Shown here in pieces: positions 11,583-22,317 of a stretch of 64,000 nt of DNA. A model generated the notes under the pieces. That model ran no database searches, was not told the DNA's origin, and saw nothing but the letters and a program-made list of their open reading frames with translations. Origin of the DNA: Hyposmocoma kahamanoa (taxonomy: Eukaryota > Arthropoda > Insecta > Lepidoptera > Cosmopterigidae). The DNA lies in assembly GCF_003589595.1 (NCBI RefSeq), contig NW_020653765.1:2482046-2546045 (forward strand), written 5' to 3'. The stretch's first letter is position 1, and each line of letters opens with the position of its first letter. The position numbers and the translations under genes are program-made.

Positions 11583-11765
11583 CTAAATTTCAAGCGCAAT
11601 ATCGGGCAAGTAAAGCTTAAAATATAATTTAGAGACTCTTTTTTGATTATAAAGTAAAGGTATAATCACAGATTGCCATATTATTCTTTCGAGTAATTTT
11701 GTTTTTTGTATTTACTCAAAAGTTCACATCAATGGCGGTTATGAGGTTTACAAAGAAGGATGGCG
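11583..11765 (+). repeat. R10 dispersed repeat copy 2
   Basis: Counterpart of 4953-5135, with CGCAATATCGGGCAAGTAAA, TAATTTTGTTTTTTGTAT, AAAAGTTCACATCAATGG and GAGGTTTACAAA in the same order. Divergent; class unknown. Confidence 0.55.
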
Positions 11766-13410
11766 AAAGCTGACCCAGTAATTATAAAATCAACGAAGAG
11801 CCGATCATAGACTTTGCTAGTATAATTTTACGTGTTAATTTAAGTCGGGAATGAAGAAATTGTGAAACAATGTATTTCAGAATAAATGCAAGAATACAAC
11901 GCAATTGATTCGGTTGGACCATAGACTATCTAACGTTCTTGTACGTACGTTTCATTTTAAGCATGGTTGAATATTTAACTAACTAAAGTATTGGATATAT
12001 TATAGTACACGCGTAAAACATTATAGCTATAAAAATACCTTATCAGATAATTAATGAAACAATAATGCCACAAAGTAAAAAATAAAACACAATATGACAA
12101 AAATCCTTAGACAATATTTAAGTGAGAGATAAGAAGGTTAGCAAAGGAACGTTTTGACTAGAGGCCTCTTGCCAATGTCAATATCACATTGATATTGTGA
12201 CCCGTGCGACCATTTATGGTTTTTGCCATTTGGACAGATTACATTTTTATTCATTTTCATTGCGGCAGGAATTGTTAACGTTTCATTAAATGTGGTAGTT
12301 CTGGCAGATTTGGGAAAATTCAACAAGTTCTTTATTATGTTTGAGAACACACTGAAAACTTGCTATTTTCTGCTACTACGAATAAACATCTGAAGCGAAA
12401 TACATTACAATGTTACAAACTTGACCTATACCAACTTGACAAACCCAGCTTCTACAGGCTGTATTCAATTAGCTTTTTTGATGCTATGATAATGAAACAC
12501 AAGTATTGACAGGTCTCTTTAATGCACGTCGTCAAAAACGCTGGGTCACAAAATACACGGGATGTCGCCATCCTTCTTTAGCCTACGATTTGTGAATTCC
12601 CAGTTCGTATGGCAGTTGACAATTATAAAATAAATAAAGACACTCAAATATAAACACATTGACGGGAAACTAGTAACATTAAGCGTGACAGGTTATTTTA
12701 AAATTAAAAAATAGTCGACTGTCTTTTTTTATTAATTTGTTTCCTAATGCAGGTTTGTCAAGTGATTCGAAGATGATTTTGCGTTCTAGTAAATGTCGTT
12801 AACTTGAAACAGTTTTTTTTTGTTTAATATAGGTATTACACTTTCATTTCGTCAATGTTAAACTGTTACTATTTTTGCCGCCGCTTCTGCTTTGTCACAC
12901 AGTTTATAAAAATAAGCACTTCGGTTAATTTCGATTTTCTACATGAAAAGTCTTTTGAGTAAGTCCGTACGTCGATGTTAATTTAATGCTAATTTAAATA
13001 TAAAGTATTCATAATTTAAATATATCACTTTTTTATTTCGCTACATTTTAATGCTTAGGGAAGGAAAACACGTAGTAAAAAACAAATATTTGTAAACGTT
13101 TTGGTTCATCATTTTTATTTTTATAAATATGTTTATAATAAAAATTTAATATTTAGAAAAAACATTTCTTAGACCTGCGCCAGCGCTGCCCATGTAGCGC
13201 CTGGGTGTAGTCAATACCTTGGCGCCCCGTCTAGTAGGCACGCGATTAAGATGGAATACTTACAGTTCTATTTTCCCTAGCGATTAAAAATTCGGGTGCA
13301 AATGGTTCAATTATAAATGATGTTGGGAGTTCGTTTACTTCGCTTGCGCCGCAGCGACACAGCCTTTAGGACGCTCTGCGCCGTTAGGTAAAGTCGGCAC
13401 TGTCTTTTAC
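11766..13410. other. Unannotated stretch
   Basis: AT-rich, no recognised repeat or coding domain. 13165-13400 turns GC-richer (GCGCCAGCGCTGCCC, GCGCCGCAGCGACAC) just before a TIR element. Confidence 0.4.
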
Positions 13411-13452
13411 TTTTTTTTATAACTTCAAGTGACGGGACGAACAAGTCGTGGG
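13411..13452 (-). mobile_element. R1 fragment (3' end only)
   Basis: TTTTTTTTATAACTTCAAG then TGACGGGACGAACAAGTCGT is the complement of the R1 tail; the rest is absent. Confidence 0.6.
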
Positions 13453-13485
13453 TCGTAGGTCGTCGTGACAAAAAAGATCATAAGG

Positions 13486-13901
13486 ACGCCTTCAAACTTG
13501 TAGAAGCACGTCAGTGGCGCGACCACGAAAGAAAAAACCTTGCGCGAAAAGAATGACACAACCATACCATACAAAGCGAAAACGGCGGACTGAACTCAAG
13601 TAGGTCTAACGAGGCGTACTCTTTTTTCACGCGTCTGACGCTACCTCACCACTTCTACTGTATTTATTGTTCTGTGGGCGCGACTATGGCACAGCAGGCG
13701 CGCGTCCGTAGCACTTTAATAATTTTTAGTTCAATAATTATTATTGTTGACTGCAAAAAGCAACAATATTGATTAGCGGCGCGTGGCATGGCACTGCAGT
13801 GGCGCCACTGCGCTTCTAAATATTGTATGAAAATGAAAATGATTAGTGACGCGGCTGTAGCGCTACTGCTGCGCTTCTATAAGCTTCTGATTTGAAGGCG
13901 T
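13486..13901. mobile_element. CpG-rich TIR element
   Basis: Ends match as inverted repeats: ACGCCTTCAAACTTGTAGAA at 13486 and, complemented from 13901, ACGCCTTCAAATCAGAAGC with GCGCAGCAGTAGCGC further in. Sub-terminal GTAGCGC/GTGGCGC words occur in both arms. Imperfect arms of about 45 bases around a CpG-rich core suggest a non-autonomous DNA transposon of about 416 bp. No clear target duplication. Confidence 0.55.
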
Positions 13902-13939
13902 TACAAGAGCATTGAACATTTAGCTCAAACCTTAATAGT

Positions 13940-14140
13940 TCATATAGATTTTAAAATTTTCTTGGTTATTCACTAAATGATTATCACTAATATCTGGTTT
14001 CTTACCACGGTATGACTTCTTCCCCCGACAGTCGACCCGTGACCATGGAGCGTGCAACCGTTCCGAAATATCGGGAAAATAAAAAGAAGTCATACCGTGG
14101 TAAGAAACCTGATATTAGTGATAATCATTTACTTAATAGT
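13940..14140. mobile_element. R11 foldback element with 47-base arms
   Basis: Left arm 13975-14021 and right arm 14084-14130 are reverse complements at 46 of 47 positions (for example TTCTTACCACGGTATGACTT on the left). The 62-base loop holds the R11 core (GACCATGGAGCGTGCAACCG, TTCCGAAATATCGGG). Diverged relatives lie at 22.1 and 58.7 kb. A 75-codon open frame (14012-14239) runs through the loop and right arm and is not a gene. Confidence 0.8.
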
Positions 14141-15105
14141 TCATTTTTGATAAAATTGGCTTTTACGCCCTTTCTTTCCCTAAGTAGCGATGTAGTTTCA
14201 TTGTCTCAGCCAACCATTAAGCATTTGTCTATTAAGTAACAATAATCTTTTTTGATTACACTAAGTCTGCCGTCGTTAGTTGAGAAAGGGCGGGCGCTGG
14301 TGACAAAAATTCAAAACCGACAAAAATAATATTTTAAGAAATGAAATTTTAAAAATATCTACTTTTCTCCTGCGGTAAGTTCACACTTTAATGATCACGG
14401 CAGTATACGTCACATTTAAAAAAAAAATTTAATTACAGCTAACGGCGGCAGAAGTATAACTTTTTTTATTATTTATGCCGTAAATGGACGCGCAATCATA
14501 GATGTAATTATATAAATTTATATTTATACTACTCCCGCTTTACTAGATAACATAACATATTAATTTATTAGTGATCATTCAATATTTACATGTTAAAATG
14601 TTTTGACGTAACATGATGTGCCCATGAAATTATCTGTCCAACATCTTTTAGCATGTTTGACGCAAATAAAAAAAATATTATTAATAATTTATTTGTAAGT
14701 CAATGTTAATAATAGAACCTGGGAAATCGTTGGAATTATGCAAAATTTTCGGCAGCTTCCAATTGCTCAAGTCCAAGTCTTTTAGTTCTACGTAAACAAA
14801 GGATGATTTAGAGCTAAAGTTGTCGGAGCACAATTGGCGTGAGAAAAAAATGCAACCTACGAGTATTTTGCTACATAAGTACTAGTAAACCAGATACGCT
14901 ACATAAGCGCGCCACGATACTCTTGTAAATGGAATCATACTACGCTGTGTTGTATAATATATACGGCTCTTGTTGACGTTATACGTACGTAATAAAATAC
15001 ATTTATTATTTATTTAACACAACATTTATTTTATTGAATATCGTGATATATACTACAATGACAGTCATAGATATATTTTTTGTGAAAATATTCTAACGTT
15101 TGTTA
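14141..15105. other. AT-rich stretch
   Basis: No recognised feature; several A-runs and one CGGCGGCAG block at 14443-14451. Confidence 0.4.
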
Positions 15106-15107
15106 TT

Positions 15108-15335
15108 TTGATACAAAGATCGAACAAACACAAAGAAAAATTCCTTCGATCCGGCTGGACTCTGAACCAATGACTTCGCCAAACCGGGACTACCGCTCTC
15201 CCAACTGAGACTACGAATTTCTTTATGTGGTTGTTGTAGATTTCTTCCGTGTTGTAGATCTTGGTATCTGGGATTTAAACAACTTTTTAGCCATGTGCCA
15301 TCTGTGAGAAACCTATGAAAATATTTTTAAATGTT
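15108..15335 (-). mobile_element. R5 tRNA-like SINE
   Basis: Starts ATACAAAGATCGAACAAACA, then ATTCCTTCGATCCGGCTGGA, a reversed B box (GGACTCTGAACC), ACCGCTCTCCCAACTGAGAC, and ends GCCATCTGTGAGAAACCTAT. The order recurs at 17.7, 39.3, 40.4, 57.2, 57.7 and 59.7 kb. Transcription would run leftwards. Confidence 0.65.
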
Positions 15336-15773
15336 TTTAGTCACAATACAGCCGGTACACTTGTTCTTGGAAATCGGAACACTTTGTTATTAAATTGCAA
15401 TTGTAAAACAAATATTTAGCAAGTCCACGTGGAACGAATATCGCCGTTAACATTAATTCAAGGAGTGTTTATCGAGGTCAGCCGATCTTACCGCACTCGG
15501 TGTTTTGAGAGACATTCGCCTCGGTTAGTATCTTCTTTTTGTTTAGGACACAAAATGCGGCTTGAAGGTGAGCAATTATGGCTGGTTTACGAGTAACAAA
15601 AGCAGACTTTATGAGACTCGTGGTTTATATGTCTTGCCGTATCCTTTATGGTTTCATAACATATTTTATACTTGGTAATAAGCGTGGTACTGATATTGAT
15701 GTGTAAATTTGGTTTCTACGAATAGATTCTTACTACTGGGTCTCTTGGCAGTAATACGGTAAAGTATTATTGT

Positions 15774-15815
15774 CCGTGTTACTACTGGTAATATTTACAG
15801 TTGGTAGTAACACGG
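15774..15815. repeat. Short hairpin
   Basis: CCGTGTTACTAC and its complement, 12-base stem and 18-base loop. No second copy in the window, so its nature is open. Confidence 0.5.
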
Positions 15816-16131
15816 GTAACGAAGAGTGTTTTCACTGTGTCTTATTATTACGAGCGCGTGAAGCTGAATATGTACTAAGTTATCTCCTGCGAAGTTTTTC
15901 CTGAGCTGCAAACGGACGCCATTGGCTTAATTGCCTTCAGGAAGCCAGTTTGTTTGCTTAACAAAAATTATGAATAATATATAAGTATCGACTTTTTAGT
16001 TTTAGCGATTACCACACGTCAGAAATGTAACAATTTTCTCGAATCTCTTTTCAAGCCCTATAGCCATAGGTTTGTGGTTCGTTTGAAAACAATTATATTA
16101 GTATTAATATATTAGATTTTATTTATGCACC

Positions 16132-16420
16132 TAGTGACGGGACGTGCGCCTGCTGGTAGGCGACATGCCTGTCCATAGCAGTTGCAGTGCCACGAAGGGC
16201 TTTACATAGAAAAGATCTGAGGGGCAGTGTCACTGCGTCCATCGCGCTGAGACATATGTTGACAAGTCTCGTGTGCCTGTAATTTCACCAGCACCCTTAC
16301 CCTTGAAAACCGAAACGCGGTAATGCTTACATATATAGCTTGGCGGCAGAAATAGGTAACGAAAAAGATGGCAGTATTTCCCTGGACGAACTCTTTTACA
16401 AGGAGCTCTACTTCCACTAA
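16132..16420 (-). mobile_element. R1 SINE-like element, near full length
   Basis: Complement of the whole R1 order from CTAGTGACGGGACGTGCGCC to GGACGAACTCTTTTACAAGG and AGCTCTACTTCCACTAA. A 71-codon open frame (16202-16417) inside it is an R1 artefact. Confidence 0.85.
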
Positions 16421-16628
16421 GAAATCATGTTAGATCCGAAGAAATTGTTTCAGTTTATAATAAAAATATGACTCGGAAAGCCTTAACTCGACGCCGAGAT
16501 CAAATGACAGATTGAGGAACTCATTATTATATTGTTTCCTTTTACAAATTCAATATTTTCGCTCGACGTCCTCGCATTTGTCAGAGATTTCAAAAACAGT
16601 TACTAAAGATTACAAATAATCATGCAAC

Positions 16629-16836
16629 ACCTTACGAGTGATTAGACACTGCGACTTTTAGCAACGATGCTATCGCGCGTTTGTGAAAAGGCGCGATTGC
16701 ATCGCTACACATGCGATTTATAGGCGATTGCGTCGATGCAAACGCGTGATTGCATCAACGCAAATTAAAGATAGACGATTACCGACTGCATCGCGTTTGT
16801 GTCGCTGCTAAAAGTCACAGTGTGTAACGGCTCTTA
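16629..16836. mobile_element. TIR element (GTTACACA family)
   Basis: Left end GAGTGATTAGACACTGCGAC then TTTTAGCAACGATGC; right end GCTGCTAAAAGTCACAGTG then TGTAACGGCTC. Inside are GCGATTGCATCG and GCGTTTGTGTCGC words. About 208 bp, non-autonomous. Flanks CTTAC and TTACT hint at a short target duplication. Confidence 0.7.
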
Positions 16837-17125
16837 CTTGAATATTATTTGTTAAATAATTGTTTTTGAAAATTACAGTTAATTACCTAATTTAACCTGC
16901 GCATGTGATTAAAGTAGTATAAAGCTCGTTGCAACTTGTTACATTTCATTGCTTTTTTAACCATTGCTTTGATTACAATAGGTGTTATTATAGGTCTCTG
17001 TGAAATTGGACTTGTATTATAATATCTCTGAGTAGCCACCACTCTAGCCACGTGAAGAACGGTTTTGTGTTCTTATTCAATCTTATCATAACCTTTTATT
17101 ACTGTTCTTCTAAATGACCGCATTT

Positions 17126-17340
17126 AGTAGCAGTAGGTACCATCTCCTCGTGCAACAGTTCGTCCAGGGAAGTATTGCCACCTTACCTATTCCTGCCGTC
17201 AAATAGTAATGTGAGCCTGCGTTCCAGTTTTGTAGGGTAGAATGTTGATGATATTACAGGCACATGGGACTTGTCAACTTGTGTCTCAGGGTTACAGGCA
17301 CAGAGGCAATATCCAAGCTCTGAGTGGCACTACAACTGTC
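17126..17340 (+). mobile_element. R1 SINE-like element, internally deleted
   Basis: Starts AGTAGCAGTAGGTACC and follows R1 order to GCTCTGAGTGGCACTACAAC, with the GTGGCAGTGCCCCTC block reduced. The 3' end is missing. Confidence 0.8.
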
Positions 17341-17559
17341 AAATTTAACTTAATATAAAAAAAAATATATTGTTACAATAAAATAATTTCTAAAACAATT
17401 TAGCTTAAATTGGAATGTTTCTTTGTAAAATTAAAATAAGGTATTAAATTAATAACTTTTGTAACTATAGAGAAAAAATAGGGTGGTTTGCATTAATATT
17501 AGACAACTGGTTGATGACTGTACCACCTCAGTCAACCGTAACCTAAACGCCCCTTAACG

Positions 17560-17612
17560 CCGGTTTGTTTCAAAAAACAAATATATGCGATTTAAATCCG
17601 GAAAAATAGGTG
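17560..17612 (+). repeat. R11-related arm fragment
   Basis: GGTTTGTTTCAAAAAACAAA followed by GCGATTTAAATCCGGAAAAA. The same pair of words is found at 19.6, 26.7 and 40.2 kb; at 26.7 kb it follows an R11-like core. Confidence 0.5.
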
Positions 17613-17685
17613 CATTTCCTCTACTATTATATTATAGAGATTCTTTGAAAAATAAGTCATAACTTTTTATTATGTTTATTAATAC

Positions 17686-17900
17686 AAAGATCGAATAAAT
17701 TAAAAACTTTTTCGACCCGATGGTACTCGAACCCACACCACACTGCACTGTAGTATTGCTCTTACTGAGCTACGGGTCAAGTTATCGAGTTGTCAAAATT
17801 TTCCTGTGTATTTTTGTTAAATATTTTTATACGGGTTTTTTCGGCATTCTGCGCCACTAGTGACATCGAGTGAGAGATTTTAAAACCTTTCATTGCTATT
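17686..17900 (-). mobile_element. R5 tRNA-like SINE
   Basis: TACAAAGATCGAATAAAT, TTTTTCGACCCGATGGTACT, reversed B box GTACTCGAACCC, CTCTTACTGAGCTACGGGTC and tail TGCGCCACTAGTGACATCG. An R8 copy follows it immediately. Confidence 0.6.
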
Positions 17901-17914
17901 TTTCTAAATTAGCT

Positions 17915-18060
17915 GTGGTAGCATAGTGGAAGAGCAGTGCTTCTCAATTAAGAGGTCGACTTGCTTGTGGCGGCATATACCTACGACTTTAATTTCTAGG
18001 TTATGTAAATTTGTGAATATTTAATAGCAATATCTCTCGCTAACGGTGATAGAAAACATT
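17915..18060 (+). mobile_element. R8 tRNA-like repeat
   Basis: A-box-like GTGGTAGCATAGTGGAAGAG, then GGCGGCATATACCTACGACT and TTAATTTCTAGG, then TAGCAATATCTCTCGC. Relatives at 45.4 kb (+) and 32.8 kb (reverse). Confidence 0.55.
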
Positions 18061-20975
18061 GTGATGAATGCTAGATATCGAAGACGGTTCCCATTACCCT
18101 TGGAAAACATCTATAGGACACACAAGGTCTGACCGCGCAAACTGGGTCATACCTCGGCAGGCATCTCCAAGGAAATAAGGGACACCCATGCTGTATCAGA
18201 TGTGAACTCAACAACAACCGCAACAAAGTGAAAATAAAAACATAAAAAATGACACAAATACGGCTCATTGTTCTATCTGCGGATTTCCCCTGAAATGGTT
18301 TTTCTGTATAAAACTATGATGCGTAATGCGATTGGTTACACGAGTTCTTATGTTTCGTGATTATTACACAGAAACGTAATCACGATGGAAGTATTTTGAC
18401 AAAATTCTGGCCCATAATTTTTTCCCCTGCTTTAGTTCGTAAACTAGTCTAGCATGTTTGTAAAGACGTTCGTAATGTAAGAGGGACAGTAAAATACAAC
18501 AATAATATGTGAATCAAGGCGATTTAAAAAAAAGTGGCCAGGGGACTTAGAAAATAGTCGGGGAACGTATACATATAAAATGAATCAAATCACAATAAAA
18601 TCGTAATTTTTTTTTAGTTTTAGCTAAGCAGAAAAATACAAAATCTGTTGTACACTATTTTTTCAGTCTCAATAAATCACTTTAATAATATTTATTGCAT
18701 AGGTAACAAAAGTACTTAACTAAAACGACAACTTACTAATTCTAAATAACTTTCTAATCAGTCTGAACGGGGGATCACACTTTCGTAAAATCTTATAGCT
18801 TGAAAATGCATTGGCCTTTGCCTGGTTTTCAGTCAGGTGACTGGTACGTACCACATACGTGAACAGGGGATATACAGACACTGATATACAGGGGACTGAG
18901 ATTTCACAATCCACCACTTTATCTACTGTCTAATAGGTTTATGCACAAAAGCGGTAAATTACTATTACGTTTATACTAAAAATACCAATCATCTAATGTT
19001 GGTTATTGACGAATGAAAGCTTGACTGATCGCGACACAATTTCTTACCTTTGAGAATTCGCACTGACGAACTGAACGCGTGCCGTGTTGTTTACTTGCGG
19101 TTTGATGCGAACTTCAAGACGTGCTACGATGGGTCGGGTTAGCCAAATTGCACGAAAATAGTACTGTTTGTGATAATTTTGGAGTCAATTTTTTGCAAGG
19201 GCCTGCTAACATATTGCAGCAACCACCGACCACATAAATTTTCTTCCGTGGCAGCAACAAAAGTGTTTAAATTACCTTGTGTGTAAAATAAGCAATAGAC
19301 TGAATGTATTTTCTTGTACACAACGGCTCATTTCTTGACTTTAAAGTAGTAAAACAAATTCTAATTAATGCTTGGCAATTCAGCTTTTATTCCATTGGGG
19401 AATTGCGACATACCATGGGACTGAGGTTTTGAGACTTCAAGGGCATCTTTTCGTATAAAAAGAATTCCTTGCGTCACCAATTTCATTGACCACATGGTAA
19501 ATGATGTAAATAAAGGTGTCGATATACAAATAAGTGATATAAGGAAGAAATTTCACAGACATCGAGGGCCATCGAAAATTCCATCATGATTAGAACGTGC
19601 CGTATATTTGTTTTTTTTTTCCAAACAAAAAAATATACGCGATTTTAGATCCGGAAAAAATCGATTGTTTACGGTAATAGCGAGGTTATGTCCATATGTC
19701 ATGATCATCATGACGACTGTGACGTAAATTAACCTGCTCAACATAACGACTTGTTATTTTTAGACTTATTCTATACGTGTTTATTACATTTCGTGGTCAA
19801 AGAACAACTAACTAGTAGATACAATACCACAACAAGTACAATATCAAACCCCAAAAGTAATCGAAATTTTGAACATCAGCGGTATTCTTACAATTTCGTA
19901 TAAAAATTATTTTCTTTCTTAGATTTTCAACGATACACCTGTCAATTTAAAGCTCTCTATTTCTCTCCGGCTCTCTAATATTTCTCTCCGGTTTCTCTTG
20001 AATTTTCTATATACGACACCACATTTCTTTTCTCAACCATGTATCTTATCTTCGGTTCGGAGAAAGAAATACCTTTCTGTTTTTGACATTCGTATAACCA
20101 ACGGGACACAACATCTGCTTTTGTTAGTTCTCTATGATGTTTAATAAAGTTAAAACAAAACCAAGGAACAACAATGCGCTTAACAACAAAGCTATCGAAG
20201 AATGGATATACTTTTTTTAAAATACGGAACTCATCCAATCGTTGGCAGGTCAGTAAAAAAAACTATCAATTAAGTGCGTCGCGCTCCATTTCTTTGGCTG
20301 ATTGGAGACCGCAAAAAAGCGGTCAGGAAATTATCTACGTTCTGACTGACTGATGGTAGAAATGATGGGAAATTCGCCAATTTATTTGCTTTTGCCTGTT
20401 ATTCTACAAAAAAATCTATTCAGCACATAATTTCCTTGGGGATTAACGTTAATTAGACATCGTTTTCTGAAATATTGGCTAATTACGGTAATTGGCGGAA
20501 TACTAATGAACAAAGACTGGTGGTAACCTAGCGGGAGAACGGTTGCTCCTCTATTGAGAGGTCGACGATTTATTTGATCCCTGTATGTATAACATACCAT
20601 AGTATAACAAGACAAGTAGTGTAACTCGACTGCAACTTCCGAATGTTCATCGCGTTTTTTTTATTATATTAATTATTCAAAACAAACCTAACCTGTTAAA
20701 GTAGGTAAATAGAAAAACGTCAAAGCTGCTTTATAAAAGAAAAACCTTCAGCGGCAGATCGATGGGTTGCCAATGGCGGCGGTGCAAGTTCGTAGCCTTG
20801 TGGTAATGACTCTAGTTCGAGGCGAGGCGAGTCACGCGAGGTATCCCTCTTTTACAACCCTATAGTGATGGACCATGCTATAATATATCGATAATGTCAT
20901 CGATTAGATCACCTGGTATATGACGTTTCTTGCGATATTGAAGTTAGTAGTTTACGCGAACTGACGCGTAGTGGC
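18061..20975. other. Long stretch without recognised gene
   Basis: Mostly AT-rich. 18068-18240 is a mid-GC block of unknown origin. An R11-arm-like fragment sits at 19590-19665. An 87-codon minus-strand open frame at 19975-20238 is the longest here and has no family I can name. 20280-20330 and 20755-20850 are GC-richer without counterpart. Confidence 0.4.
19590..19665 (+). repeat. R11-related hairpin fragment
   Basis: GTATATTTGTTTTTTTTTCC faces AAACAAAAAAATATAC as an imperfect hairpin and runs on into GCGATTTTAGATCCGGAAAA, the word shared with 17.6 and 26.7 kb. Confidence 0.5.
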
Positions 20976-20978
20976 TTT

Positions 20979-21157
20979 TTAGGGTGCTGATGAAATCACA
21001 GGCACATGGGACTTGTCAACTTACGTATCAGGGTGACGCGCGCAGTGGCAGTGCCCCTCAGATCTCTGAGTGGCACTGCAACTGTTATGGACAGGCGTGT
21101 CGCTTACCGCCAGGCCCATGACTTGTTCGTCCCGTTTATTGACATTATATTTAAAAA
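20979..21157 (+). mobile_element. R1 SINE-like element, 3' half
   Basis: Begins AGGGTGCTGATGAAATCACA and keeps R1 order to TTGTTCGTCCCGTTTATTGA and an AT-rich end. An 11-base internal block (ATTTAAAGCTC region) is shortened. The 94-codon open frame 21006-21290 is the R1 by-product seen in several copies. Confidence 0.8.
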
Positions 21158-21654
21158 CATCCATCTTGCTACTTTTCTTACCTTTGGTGTAAAAATGTCA
21201 CATCACAAAATGGCTAGTTTTCAAGAAAGAAGTTTAAAGATGGTACGAGTGAAATTAGTCGATAATTTTTTTAAGCTTGAATTCTCCTAGAGTTGCAAAA
21301 TTTCACGTAATTTGTTTCATATGGTTCGCATTATTTTTGTGACTTTCATGTGTTGAAAGCGCTTTAGACTTATGATGACATGTGGCTTTATTATACCATA
21401 GGTACGCCTTCTCGACGATTCTTAGGTATATGGATTATTTGATAGAACTTGTAGCGGAAGTAAAGAGAATATTCATATTAAACTGTAGGTGTGAAGTAAT
21501 TCCGTATAGCTCTGATTTACAGAACGACCAACTTATTTACATGGCTATAAAAAGAACTGATGCTGAAGACTTCAAATGGACTGTTAGTTACAAAGGTTGC
21601 CGAGAGGCAGCAGCACACTATAAATACGTTACAGCCCCAAAACTCATGACTATC

Positions 21655-21800
21655 ACTGCCACCTTACCTATTTCTACCGCAAAGTAGTAACGTGAGAATA
21701 GCTGCGTTCCGGTTTTGTTACCGCATGGGCGCAATTGCAGTACACCTCTGATGTTTGCGATTTAAAGCTCTAAGTGTTACCTCTAGGCGCACGACTAATC
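21655..21800 (+). mobile_element. R1 copy, internally deleted
   Basis: ACTGCCACCTTACCTATTTC, GCGTTCCGGTTTTGTTACC, then GCGATTTAAAGCTCTAAGTG and AGGCGCACGACTAAT. It meets the next R1 copy tail to tail. Confidence 0.75.
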
Positions 21801-22081
21801 CTTTTTTTTTCTAATATTAAGTGATGGTAAGCGACACGCCTATTCGTAACAGTTTGCAGTGACACTCAGAGCTTGAAATCGCAATGATCTAAGGGGCACT
21901 GCCACTGCGCCCGTCATCCTGAGACAAGTTGACAAGTCCCATGTGCATGTAATTTCACCTGCACCCTTACCCTTCAAAACCGGAACACGGTAATGCTAAC
22001 GTTACTGCTTGGCGGTAGAAACAGGTATGATGGCAGTACTACCCTGGATGAACTCTTTCACAAAGAACTCTACTGCTACTA
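21801..22081 (-). mobile_element. R1 SINE-like element, near full length
   Basis: CTTTTTTTTCTAATATTAAG (tail) to AACTCTTTCACAAAGAACTC and TACTGCTACT (head) on plus, i.e. a full reverse copy. With 21655-21800 it forms an inverted pair. Confidence 0.85.
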
Positions 22082-22109
22082 AAATTCATCCCGTCACTTA
22101 GTAATAAAA

Positions 22110-22312
22110 GAAAGTATTTTAATAGATATAGATTTTCGTGGATATTCACTTGTAGTTTTGCGGCACCTATTTCTTACTATGAAATTATGACTTATTTTTA
22201 CGAATCAACCCGTGACCGAAATATCAAATAGTATAATAGAAAGATAATAAGAAAAATCATACTGTTAGTAAGAAGTCTGTACTGTAATCAGCGATAATCA
22301 TTTATTTTAATC
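22110..22312. mobile_element. R11 foldback relative, decayed
   Basis: Shares with 13940-14140 the outer TAGATTTTCGTGGATATTCA-like word, CCCGTGACCGAAATATC core remains, TAGTAAGAAG and GATAATCATTTA at the right end. Arms no longer pair well. Confidence 0.5.
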
Positions 22313-22317
22313 GTATA

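Noticed and set aside
14012..14239. 75-codon frame with ATG in good context
   Set aside because: It covers the loop and right arm of a foldback element.
21006..21290. Frame with RVAYRQAHDLFVPF; similar frames at 25117, 30577, 35510, 39854 and 46373
   Set aside because: All are translations of the same R1 3' block, in different copies and with no common start or stop.
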